IMG/VR virus record: IMGVR_UViG_3300037963_002685
Span: 1-21,391 of that record
Origin: a virus
Direction: 5' to 3' (one strand)
DNA: 21,391 bases
This document shows positions 13,611-21,391 of this stretch, piece after piece. The translations under genes were made by a program, and so were the position numbers. The first letter of the stretch is position 1, and each line of letters begins with the position of its first letter. The notes beneath the pieces were generated by a model that searched no databases, had not been told where the DNA came from, and saw nothing but the letters and a program-made list of their open reading frames with translations.

Positions 13611-16442
13611 ATGGCTGACTTCAACCTGACCCTTCCTGACGACGGCAACCTTGACCCCGTTATTTCGGAGCAACCGCCTGAGCGCGTTAAGCCAACGCGG
13701 CAAATGCAAGAACAACTGTTTGAAGAGTCTTTAGGCCCTCTTAAGCCACTTGGTCAGTTCTTAAACGTAGTGGCATCGCCGTCTACTTTAGAAGGCATTT
13801 TCACAGGTCCAGTCAACGCGATTTCTCAACTAGGCAATGCGATAGGCGATGTAGCGCAGGGCAAGAAAGTTGATGTATCTGACGCTTGGCAAATTTCTCC
13901 AGAAACTGCGCGCAAATTTAATCCGCTATATGGCGATGAATTTACTGAAGCAGATAAAAGTGGCGAGGTCTTGGGTGGAGTTCTCGGCGCGGAGGCTCTT
14001 GGCTTTGCCTTGACAGGCGGTGCGGCAAATGTGGTCCGACGTGCGCCGCAAGTTATGAACGTAGTCAATCGAGTTAGGCAATCGCAGACTGTCAAAAATT
14101 TGGCAGTAGCCACAAAGAACTCGCCTTCGATCGTTCGCGGGACTCTTGGTTTTGGTGCGACGACAGCAAAAGCAGTGCCTGGCGCGACAGCTGCCGTGGC
14201 GTTTATTGACCCGAAGGAAGGCAATATCCAGAACTTGGGTGACCTGACATTTGAAGGTGGACCGCTCTACAGGCCTTTCGGCCTGCCAATAGAAAACATT
14301 GCGTTGCCTGGTCGTGTCGACGAGTCTGACGACTATTTCACGGCTCTTAGCAAAAACATTGCGGTCGATGGTTTCTTTGCGCCATTGATGGCTATCGGCG
14401 CAGGCGCACTCGTCCCTTCTGTAAGGCGCAGCATTGTGGACGGCGGCGCCACGTTTTTTGACGACCTAGCAGAGGTAGAGCTTGAGCCATACCTGTTTGC
14501 ACCGCCAACACCTGAAGGCCGGATGTTGCCGCCCGCGCGTCATGACTCTGCAATTAGTCGTGCGTTGGACGAGCAGACGCAAATCAAGCAGGTCGAGCAG
14601 CAGCGCAACAGGCTGCAAGACATGGGCTTGGTCGAGCAAGGCGGCGGCGGTCAGCTTGAGCTGTCCATGCCTGGGGTGATTGACCCTGAAATCAAGCTGC
14701 AGGTCAGGCAGCTGCAGACTTTGCGCGGTCAGCTGATTAAGCAAAGCGCTGAAAGCGGTGAGGATCTTGTCCAGCAGCTGGGCCAAGTCGACCAGCAGAT
14801 TGCTGATCTCGTGCAGGCCGGTCGTTCACCGGACATGCCGGCGTCTGCAACGTTTACGCAGCCAGAGCTGGACCTGCCAGATGGTCGGCCAGAAATGGAC
14901 ACGATGCTGGCCCAGCTGGACGAGCTTGACGATGCTGAACTGCGTCGACTTCACGGCGACACCACTGCTGCTGATCGAGAAGCCAACAACAACGCGTTGA
15001 TGGAACAGCTGCAGGCGACTGTCGACCAGCACCCACAGCGCCTAGAGGCTATTGAGGCTCGACTGGCTGAAGGCGACATCACTGAGAAAGGCGCCAAGCG
15101 ACTGCTTACAAAGCAAACAAAGGCGCTGGAGGCTGCTCAGCAAGAGCTGCAAGCGTTGCAACAACGCACAACCAAGCCTGAGGTGCTGGTAGGCGATCAG
15201 CTTGAGCTTGCTGTCACACAGCAGCTGGGCATTGATTTTGCTGAAACACCTGCGTTGAAAACGTTTGACGAGGTTGCGCAAAGCAAAGTGTTGTCTGGTT
15301 ACAAGACACCAGCTGAGTATCGAGATGCGCTGATGCAGTTTCCCCGCGACGTGCTGCGGGGCATGACTTCGCCAACCAATAGCCCCAGGGTGGCTGGCCT
15401 AATCAAGGCGCGCACAGGCCGTCGTGTGTGGCAAGCCAAAAAGCAGGACATCATTGACGCACTGGTTGAGCTGAGTGAGCGCGACGGTCGCTATTTGCCG
15501 CCCGAGATGGCGCAGGGTGATCTCAATCTGACCATGAATCAATTCGGCGTTGATGCGCCGTTGTTTGAATTGCCTGCTGATCTCGATGCAGGTGGTCGTG
15601 TCGTCAAGATTGTCGACGCTGACGGTGTTGAACAGGTCGTGCCTGTGTCTGACTACATCCGTCGCGGGATGGATCCGGTCCTGCGTGAACGGATGAAGAA
15701 AGAAATCCTTGAGCAGGCGGTGCGCAACGGCGAAGTGCAGCCGCCGATCACGCCTGTTCCCGTGCGGCCGCAACTAGAGCTGCAAGGTGAACTGTTGTTT
15801 GACGAAGGCTTGCAGCTGGACCTGCTGGGCTTGGAAGACACGCCTATCTACAAAGCATCTGGCAAGCCCGTTGAAACGCTGCTGGAGGAGCTGCGTCTGC
15901 GGTACGACTACCACCAGCTTGATACGCAAGCAGCCAAGGCAGAGCGGCGCGCATTAAAAGATGCCATGCGTTGGCAAGAAATGAGTTGGGCGGAGAAAAA
16001 GCGTATTGGCCTGACTGAGCCAGGTGTTTACGACCCAATCCTGTTCAACAAAGCACTTGACGAGGTGCCTGGGATTCGTGATCCACAAAGCCCGCCGAAC
16101 GTAGCTGGCGCAGTCGATGACGTCTCCGCACCCGTAGGGAAGAAACTCCGCTGGACAGCGCAAGGATTGATTGAGGAAGGCGCACCACTGCCTGAGCCGC
16201 CACCGGCATACAACTGGATACAGCGCTTGACAGGTCAAGACCCAGCTTTCAATGAGCAGCTCGGTCAATTACGTCAACGAGTGACGCGTTCTAAGCAAGG
16301 CAAGCCCAAAAAAGTTGCGGCGGCAGCGCCAGAGGAAATTGCACAAAACAAGCAGCTGGACAGGGATTTGGCAGCTCGCGAAGCGCAAGTGGAAGCTGAG
16401 CTCAAACAGTTGCAGAATGAATCAACGGGAGCTAGGTGCTAA
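13611..16442 (+). CDS. Large internal virion protein, first of two genes in the gp16 position
   Basis: The 943-residue product starts 3 bases after the gp15-like gene. Seen: N-terminal FNLTLPDDG; three Gly/Ala-rich hydrophobic stretches (about 118-142, 178-199 and 254-271) that could insert in membrane; a long Gln/Leu helical region (about 315-520); a compact basic helix-turn segment (about 590-615, AGLIKARTGRRVWQAKKQDI) that resembles a Rho-N/SAP-like fold; and five QxEL-type motifs at 348, 417, 530, 721 and 735. T7 gp16 (1318 residues) has an N-terminal lytic transglycosylase; no such catalytic motif is evident here. Position, size and hydrophobic character point to an ejected core protein working with the next gene. 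It ends in TAATG with that gene. It could also be a lineage-specific core protein unrelated to gp16. Confidence 0.72.
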   Translation: MADFNLTLPDDGNLDPVISEQPPERVKPTRQMQEQLFEESLGPLKPLGQFLNVVASPSTLEGIFTGPVNAISQLGNAIGDVAQGKKVDVSDAWQISPETARKFNPLYGDEFTEADKSGEVLGGVLGAEALGFALTGGAANVVRRAPQVMNVVNRVRQSQTVKNLAVATKNSPSIVRGTLGFGATTAKAVPGATAAVAFIDPKEGNIQNLGDLTFEGGPLYRPFGLPIENIALPGRVDESDDYFTALSKNIAVDGFFAPLMAIGAGALVPSVRRSIVDGGATFFDDLAEVELEPYLFAPPTPEGRMLPPARHDSAISRALDEQTQIKQVEQQRNRLQDMGLVEQGGGGQLELSMPGVIDPEIKLQVRQLQTLRGQLIKQSAESGEDLVQQLGQVDQQIADLVQAGRSPDMPASATFTQPELDLPDGRPEMDTMLAQLDELDDAELRRLHGDTTAADREANNNALMEQLQATVDQHPQRLEAIEARLAEGDITEKGAKRLLTKQTKALEAAQQELQALQQRTTKPEVLVGDQLELAVTQQLGIDFAETPALKTFDEVAQSKVLSGYKTPAEYRDALMQFPRDVLRGMTSPTNSPRVAGLIKARTGRRVWQAKKQDIIDALVELSERDGRYLPPEMAQGDLNLTMNQFGVDAPLFELPADLDAGGRVVKIVDADGVEQVVPVSDYIRRGMDPVLRERMKKEILEQAVRNGEVQPPITPVPVRPQLELQGELLFDEGLQLDLLGLEDTPIYKASGKPVETLLEELRLRYDYHQLDTQAAKAERRALKDAMRWQEMSWAEKKRIGLTEPGVYDPILFNKALDEVPGIRDPQSPPNVAGAVDDVSAPVGKKLRWTAQGLIEEGAPLPEPPPAYNWIQRLTGQDPAFNEQLGQLRQRVTRSKQGKPKKVAAAAPEEIAQNKQLDRDLAAREAQVEAELKQLQNESTGARC

Positions 16443-19400
16443 TGGCTGACTGCGGAGACCTCAATAAGCGCCTTGCTGAAAAGGAGGAAGAGCTGCGAAA
16501 CATTCGCGAGATGCGAGCGAAAGTGCAGTCAGCAAACGAAGCTGCCACAGCTAAGACAGACCCCAATACCAAAACGCTGAAGACCTACACAGGCGATGAG
16601 GTCTCAATCAACACGCAGGAGTGGGCTGCTCGCTCAGAGTTAGAGGCTGTTGAGATGGGTGAGGAGCGAATTATCGGGATGGTTACCGATGGATTCGCAA
16701 ACAGCACAAAGCCTGCTGGCGAGACAGGTCGCATGATCAACTATCGCCAGCTTGAGCCCAGCAAACAAAACGTTGCAGCGCTTTTAGAGGTGATGGGACT
16801 GCGGCGTGCAAACACGCCAAAGGGTATTGAGCTGAAGAGGCCGTTTAGCCAGCAGGCGGCTGGCAAGGCATTGATGAAATTGGCAAGCGATACAGGCGCC
16901 AACCCTCGCGACCTTGCGCAGAACTTGAGCAGGAAATTCAAGAACATCGACAACCTGCCAGCAAGCGTTTATGGCGTAGCAAAAGCCAGGTGGGAAACGT
17001 CTACTGAATTTGCCGACGTTCTTGAAACCATGGCTGACGCTATGGATCAAGGCACCATGTCAGCTGCAATGCGTGCAGAGCTTGGCAACGCGGCGCGTTG
17101 GGCTCACTATTTCGAGCAAATGGACGCAGCGGTGCGACGCAAGGTGGCACAAGCTTTGCGGTCACTGCAATTCAAGCTGGATGACGACATCGTTGATCTT
17201 GTCGACATCAACAGAGACGTCACAGAGCTGACGTTTGACGACATCGCTGAAGGTAGTTTGCTGGCTCAGGTCATTGAGCATGTCGACAACGGTGATGCGA
17301 TGAGTCTTCGTCGCATTGCTAAAGCCAAACGAGTGCTGGCTGTAACTGATGCCCCAATCAATGAACCTAATTTTGCGACCGCTCTTCGTGTCCTTAACAC
17401 CTACAGAAAAAACAACCTGTTTTCGTCTGTTTCGTCGTTTGGCGTAAGGAACCTTTCAAGCGGCTGGGTCGCAGCGCATTTGACTGTTGATGACGTGGTC
17501 AACGGCGCCATGCGTGTTGGCCCTTTGGCGGAATGGCACGCCATGTCATACGGAGCAAAAAAGCTTTCGGAGGGGTTTGGCGTCGCTTTTCGGAATGGCT
17601 GGGACTCAATGACGACCGGCAAATCAAGAATGGCCGTGAACGCCCTGCGTGACATTGATCCAAAGATGCTGGCAGAAGGCAAATTGTTTGTTGAAAACAG
17701 TTTGTCAAAGAGCTGGAGCGACATTTTGGAATACAAAAACCCGCTCTCAATGGACAATCCGCTTGGGATAGGGACTGTATTAAATGCCTTTAATTTAATA
17801 AATGGCTCTGTAAATTACATGCTGGGCAAGCTGGTAGAGAAGACGACCGGCACAAGCGCAGGCTATTTGGCCAGCTTTCGTCTTCTAAATGGCGGCGATG
17901 AAATTCAGCGCACTATGGCGTGGAATTGGAAAACCAGCCATGAGGCGATGCTTAGGGCAATAGAAGAATTTAAAGACGTCGTTGACCCAGACACTGGGCG
18001 CAAATTGACAATGCAGCAACTAGAAGAGATCGCAGAGAAAGAGACACAAAAGCTGCTGTTTAGTGGCTATATGACCGACAACGACCTTGCCAGGTTCCGA
18101 AAAGAACGTAACGCAACGCTGGGGATTCCTGCAGGCAAAGAGGTCGACAACGACACGCTGCGGTTGGAGATGTTTAACAACCTAAATGGCGTGCCAAACA
18201 TGTCGGAAGACCTGGCCAAGGTTGGCGTTCAACGCATGGAAGACGTCACCTTTACCGGCAAGCTGCCCAGCGGAGTTGCTGGCCTGCAAATGCTGCGAGC
18301 CAACCCTCTTATCGGGTGGCTGGTGCCTGTGTTCAGGTCAAGCTTTCACGGCCTTTCTTACATCTTTAGGCGCAACGCAATAGTTTCTACAGCCGATTAT
18401 TTGCTTAAAGAAGTAAAAGCAAGAAAGGGTGTGGTGACAAAGGCGGATGTACTTGACGCAAGGGCAAAGGCTGTGACGTCAGTCATGCTTGGAATTACGG
18501 CGTTCGGTTTATGGCAATCAGGCCGCTTCAAGGATGGCGGTCCAAGCAGAAAAGATCCGGCAGCGCGTGATGCGTGGTTGCGGCGGAATCAGATGTATTC
18601 GCTGGACTTGGGGTTTGGCCCCATTCCGGCGACAAGAGCAAAGATGGCTTCTATTGATTTTTTTGATTTGCTTGGGATGCAAGCCGATATTTTTAGAGCG
18701 ATTGATGAAGGCATGGACGGCGGCGACGCTGAATATGCGTTGCAAAGCACGTTCAACATTATGGCCAACGTGTTGAACACAAAAGCAGGATTGACTGGGA
18801 TGACCTCTTTTATGAACGCGGTATCGCAGCCTGATCGGTACGACATGAGCTGGGCATTGCAGCGTCAAACAAGTGGCGTCATGCCTTACACCGGGATTGC
18901 AGGAAACTTCTCGCGTGCAAGTAAACAGCCTGGCGCTTACCCAGACGAACGCCGTCATCTGTCGCCTGAAGATGCTGCTGCTATTGGCCAAAGTGAACTT
19001 GGCGCAAAAATCAAGCCGCTTGCGACATGGCTTGGTGATGCCTTTTTGGGCAATTATCCTTTCTACGACGAAGCAACGCAGCGCCCATACAAGGAAGATT
19101 GGACGGGTGGAGAAATGGTTCGACCGTTTGGTCTGCCGATGGACGCAACCATTCCATACACCCCGTTGCTGCCGTCGCAAAACAGAGGCTTGCGTTGGCT
19201 TGAAAAGCATGGTTTTGGTAACAAGCCACGTTCCGACAACAAGGTCTCAGGCACGACGGTGCATAGCCAAATTAAAGAAAGCAGCGACCCCGCTGAAAAG
19301 GCGCTTGTGCAGGGCATGTCGTTGGTTATGACAAACGATGAGGAGAAGATTTATCGAGAGGCATACAAAGGCACTGTCGGCACGTTCGATCCAGCATCGT

Positions 19401-19762
19401 TTGGCCTTAGCAATGACATCAACAAGTACGTCATCGGCAACAGCTTGCAGGGTGCCCTTGAAGCAATGGCAGATGACGAGGCGTTGAACATGAAGCTGTC
19501 TACGGCAGAGGTCAGCCCCAGCCGTCAGACCATGCCAACCAAAACACTCCCAGAGCGTTTGGGTGCTTCGCCAATTCTGCACAAAGAGGTCTACAAACCC
19601 GTAGATGACGTGCTCGCGTACTACGACAGGATTGCGTTGCTCACGCTTTACCGAGACTCAAACACGTTTGCACCGCGCTACGAGGCCCGAGTCAAAAAGC
19701 TGTATGCGCAGCAGATCGAGCAGAACAAAGCGCTTAGCGCCCTGGAATTCACGCGTCAATAA
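16442..19762 (+). CDS. Large internal virion protein, second gene in the gp16 position (gp16 C-terminal-like)
   Basis: The product has about 1106 residues. ATG 16442 (MADCGDLNKR) is preferred over an in-frame GTG two codons earlier because it makes a TAATG junction and has GGGAG (16427-16431) 10 bases upstream. Residues 6-34 form a coiled coil. The central and C-terminal parts resemble T7-type gp16 and cyanophage internal core proteins: RNLSSGWVAAHL, an ANPLIGWLVPVFRSSF segment, then ITAFGLWQSGRFKDGGP (about 685-701) followed by DAWLRRNQMYSLDLGFG and ATRAKMASIDFFDLL. This is the part that in T7 reaches the inner membrane and motors in the first DNA. AT-rich patches (17760-17820 is about 32% GC) stand out. 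With the preceding gene the pair totals about 2050 residues, far above T7 gp16. Confidence 0.8.
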   Translation: MADCGDLNKRLAEKEEELRNIREMRAKVQSANEAATAKTDPNTKTLKTYTGDEVSINTQEWAARSELEAVEMGEERIIGMVTDGFANSTKPAGETGRMINYRQLEPSKQNVAALLEVMGLRRANTPKGIELKRPFSQQAAGKALMKLASDTGANPRDLAQNLSRKFKNIDNLPASVYGVAKARWETSTEFADVLETMADAMDQGTMSAAMRAELGNAARWAHYFEQMDAAVRRKVAQALRSLQFKLDDDIVDLVDINRDVTELTFDDIAEGSLLAQVIEHVDNGDAMSLRRIAKAKRVLAVTDAPINEPNFATALRVLNTYRKNNLFSSVSSFGVRNLSSGWVAAHLTVDDVVNGAMRVGPLAEWHAMSYGAKKLSEGFGVAFRNGWDSMTTGKSRMAVNALRDIDPKMLAEGKLFVENSLSKSWSDILEYKNPLSMDNPLGIGTVLNAFNLINGSVNYMLGKLVEKTTGTSAGYLASFRLLNGGDEIQRTMAWNWKTSHEAMLRAIEEFKDVVDPDTGRKLTMQQLEEIAEKETQKLLFSGYMTDNDLARFRKERNATLGIPAGKEVDNDTLRLEMFNNLNGVPNMSEDLAKVGVQRMEDVTFTGKLPSGVAGLQMLRANPLIGWLVPVFRSSFHGLSYIFRRNAIVSTADYLLKEVKARKGVVTKADVLDARAKAVTSVMLGITAFGLWQSGRFKDGGPSRKDPAARDAWLRRNQMYSLDLGFGPIPATRAKMASIDFFDLLGMQADIFRAIDEGMDGGDAEYALQSTFNIMANVLNTKAGLTGMTSFMNAVSQPDRYDMSWALQRQTSGVMPYTGIAGNFSRASKQPGAYPDERRHLSPEDAAAIGQSELGAKIKPLATWLGDAFLGNYPFYDEATQRPYKEDWTGGEMVRPFGLPMDATIPYTPLLPSQNRGLRWLEKHGFGNKPRSDNKVSGTTVHSQIKESSDPAEKALVQGMSLVMTNDEEKIYREAYKGTVGTFDPASFGLSNDINKYVIGNSLQGALEAMADDEALNMKLSTAEVSPSRQTMPTKTLPERLGASPILHKEVYKPVDDVLAYYDRIALLTLYRDSNTFAPRYEARVKKLYAQQIEQNKALSALEFTRQ

Positions 19763-19830
19763 CCAGCCTGGCCCTTAGGGGCGTCATCGGACAGAATGAC
19801 AACTACGGTCGCGTAGTGAACTGACGAGCG
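19763..19830 (+). promoter_or_regulatory. Intergenic region with conserved element, copy 2, before the fiber gene
   Basis: The gap holds a weak 4-bp GCCC/GGGC hairpin (19771-19782) without a U-tract. It also holds the 27-bp element at 19792-19818: CAGAATGA, CA, ACTAC-GGTCGC-GTAGT, G. Octamer, arms and spacing are identical to 6728-6754. T7 has a promoter directly upstream of its fiber gene 17, which favours a phage-polymerase promoter, though an RNA hairpin function is equally compatible. Confidence 0.6.
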
Positions 19831-21391
19831 ATGCCCCTTTCCTACCAAACACATTCGGTTTCTTCCAGTGCGTCTGGTAGCGGCCTGCAGTTCTCAGTCA
19901 CTTACAGCTTCCTGCTGAAAGCGCACGTCAAACTGTATTACGGCCTAGACATTTTGGCCGGTACGTCGACGTCACTGCTGGTCGATGGCGTTGACTACAA
20001 CTGGACAAGCTCAACGCAGGTCACGCTGACCTCTGCGCCGTCGAGCAACCAGACGCTAACGATCATTAGAGATACGCCTGACAGTACGCAGCAGGTGGTT
20101 TGGCAGGACGGCTCAAACCTGATTGCCGATGACATGAACACGGCTGACAGGCAGAACCTGTTTGTCGTGCAAGAGCAGCAGGACAGGAATGACCTAGCTG
20201 CGACCAAGGCGATTGACTCAGAGACAGCGTCAAACGCTGCCACGGCTGCTGTTAATCAGGCGCTGCTTGCTGATGGCACGCGCGCCATGACAGGCAATTT
20301 CAACGTCAACAGCAACAAGGTGGTCAATTTGGCCAACCCCACTGCTGGCGGGGATGCTGTCAACAAAACGTTTGCTGATGCGACTTACCAACCGTTAGAC
20401 GCAGAGCTAACAGAGCTGGCAACGATGGCTGGCAACACGGCCGCGGCGTTGGCAGACCTGACTCAAGCAGAGGTCAACATTCTTGACGGCGCCACAGTTT
20501 CGACGTCTGAACTGAACACGCTTGACGGCGTAACTGCAAGCACTGCCGAGCTGAACAAGCTGGACGGCGTGACGTCGTCTACGGCAGAGATCAACATTCT
20601 TGACGGCGTTACGGCAACAGCGTCTGAGCTCAATGCGCTTGACGGGATTACTGCGTCGACGGCAGAGCTCAACAAGCTGGATGGGGTTACTGCGTCTACT
20701 GCAGAACTCAACACTGTCGACGGCGTCACGTCTGCGATCCAAACGCAGCTCGATGGCAAGCAACCGCTAGATGCTGAGCTGACAGAGCTGGCCACGATGC
20801 AGAGCACTACTGCTTCTGCGTTGGCTGATTTGACTCAGGCAGAGGTGCAGATCCTGGATGGCGCGACTGTCAGCACGGCTGAGCTCAACACGCTTGATGG
20901 CATTACGTCGACGACTACTGAGTTGAACGTGCTGGATGGCGTTACCGCCACCACTACTGAGCTAAACGTCACTGACGGTCTGACTGCATCCACATCAGAG
21001 CTGAACCAACTGGATGGCAAGACGATCAGCAGCACGCTGACACCTACCAACACCAACGACATTCCAACCAGTTCAGCAGTCAACACGTTTGTGTCTGGCT
21101 TGCTTAACGCCCTGGGCGGCTTCGTTGCCATTCCAAACGAGACCAGCTTCCCGACAACCAACCCTGACCCCAGCGACAACGCTGGCACGGTGGTGTCGAT
21201 TGCTGATGCAGGTGGCGTTGTTGTTGATGCCAACGGCGCAAGCACCACTGGCCGCACCACTGGCAACGTCACAGTCACCATTACTGGTTTTCCCACCAGC
21301 CTGCAAAGCACCACATTGGGCGCCGGCCTGGGCCTGCAGGTGCAGACCACCAGCACGCTCAACACTTACACCTATCACAAACTCATTGCTA
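19831..21391 (+). CDS. Tail fiber protein (T7 gp17-like N-terminus), 3'-truncated by the window edge
   Basis: The fiber recognises the host surface. 520 codons are visible and no stop is reached. Residues 1-150 match the T7 gp17 N-terminal, tail-attaching domain: LSYQTHSVSSSASGSGLQFSVTYSFL, then a VDGVDYNW segment, a TIIRDTP strand and DDMNTADRQNLFVVQEQQDR helix. A short MTGNFNVNSNKVVNLANPTA segment follows (about 163-182). Two arrays of an exact 13-residue repeat (consensus TASTAELN.LDGV) come next. Then a GGFVAIPNETSFP module leads to TLNTYTYHKL, which I recall as common in marine cyanophage fibers. ATG 19831 is fixed by an in-frame TGA at 19822. The receptor-binding tip is outside the window. 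The long minus-strand frames here are an artefact of the repeats. Confidence 0.93.
   Translation, partial: MPLSYQTHSVSSSASGSGLQFSVTYSFLLKAHVKLYYGLDILAGTSTSLLVDGVDYNWTSSTQVTLTSAPSSNQTLTIIRDTPDSTQQVVWQDGSNLIADDMNTADRQNLFVVQEQQDRNDLAATKAIDSETASNAATAAVNQALLADGTRAMTGNFNVNSNKVVNLANPTAGGDAVNKTFADATYQPLDAELTELATMAGNTAAALADLTQAEVNILDGATVSTSELNTLDGVTASTAELNKLDGVTSSTAEINILDGVTATASELNALDGITASTAELNKLDGVTASTAELNTVDGVTSAIQTQLDGKQPLDAELTELATMQSTTASALADLTQAEVQILDGATVSTAELNTLDGITSTTTELNVLDGVTATTTELNVTDGLTASTSELNQLDGKTISSTLTPTNTNDIPTSSAVNTFVSGLLNALGGFVAIPNETSFPTTNPDPSDNAGTVVSIADAGGVVVDANGASTTGRTTGNVTVTITGFPTSLQSTTLGAGLGLQVQTTSTLNTYTYHKLIA
20461..20730 (+). repeat. First array of 39-bp (13-residue) repeats in the fiber gene
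   Basis: Seven units, marked by Glu at residues 214, 227, 240, 253, 266, 279 and 292 (exact 13-residue period). Unit consensus is TASTAELN.LDGV. DNA copies are diverged at third positions, so the array is maintained at protein level and is not a recent slippage product. It likely forms a repetitive beta or coiled shaft. Confidence 0.92.
20833..21020 (+). repeat. Second array of 39-bp repeats in the fiber gene
   Basis: Five units with Glu at residues 338, 351, 364, 377 and 390. The array is preceded by QPLDAELTELATM (311-323), which also precedes the first array (187-199), so the whole block is duplicated with an offset of 124 residues (372 bp). The units keep the 13-residue register but change sequence (TTTELNV.DG) toward the 3' end. 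Confidence 0.9.

Noticed and set aside
16413-16420. A further CAGAATGA octamer before the second gp16-position gene
   Set aside because: It lies inside the end of the upstream gene and lacks the ACTAC-N6-GTAGT palindrome. One chance octamer in about 21 kb is unremarkable.
19771-19782. Hairpin after the second gp16-position gene as a terminator
   Set aside because: It is only a 4-bp stem with no T-tract and would not terminate transcription by itself.
20407-21365. Long minus-strand frames opposite the fiber gene
   Set aside because: They arise because the 39-bp repeats keep the same reading pattern on both strands. The products are low-complexity (SSA.SSVL) and the plus-strand fiber is clear.

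Overview
This window is the virion-morphogenesis (late) half of a T7-like podovirus (Autographiviridae-type). Every confidently placed gene from the portal to the tail fiber has a counterpart in coliphage T7 in the same order: portal, scaffold, major capsid, tubular tail A, tubular tail B, gp13-, gp14-, gp15- and gp16-like internal proteins, then tail fiber. The style of several proteins suggests a phage of a marine or freshwater picocyanobacterium (Synechococcus or Cyanobium type): a fiber with 13-residue 'STAELN.LDGVT' repeats followed by a 'GGFVAI..' module, very large ejection proteins and few Shine-Dalgarno sites. That host assignment is inference, because no host-diagnostic metabolic gene or tRNA lies in the window. 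No integrase, CRISPR array, insertion sequence or RNA gene was seen.

Layout. Bases 1-1275 hold the 3' part of the large terminase gene. Bases 1256-1510 carry, on the minus strand and tail-to-tail with it, a small helical protein that I read as the small terminase. A short divergent intergenic region (1511-1584) follows. Then comes a run of four small genes (1585-3056). Three of these are tandem 'MC...' proteins with T7 gp6.7/gp7.3-like ends, probably minor ejected virion proteins. The head module follows: portal (3060-4658), scaffold (4658-5509) and major capsid protein (5615-6655), closed by a hairpin and a strong intrinsic terminator (6655-6718). The tail and ejection module runs from 6760 to 19762 with almost no spacing: tubular tail A and B, a gp13-like protein, a gp14-like protein, a gp15-like protein, and two large proteins (943 and about 1106 residues) occupying the place of T7 gp16. 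The fiber gene starts at 19831 and runs off the end of the window.

How the genes work together. The terminase packages DNA through the portal into a capsid built on the scaffold. Tubular proteins A and B and the fiber make the short tail. The gp14-, gp15- and gp16-like proteins should form the internal core that is ejected to make a conduit across the cell envelope. Many neighbours overlap as TAATG, TGATG or ATGA, which points to translational coupling in place of individual ribosome binding sites.

Main points for a second look: a 27-bp element of identical architecture placed just before the tubular-tail and fiber genes; the antisense small terminase and the terminase-before-portal order; the tandem gp7.3-like family; the two-gene gp16 without a visible lytic transglycosylase motif; and a recurring 'QLEL' linear motif in the first of those two proteins.
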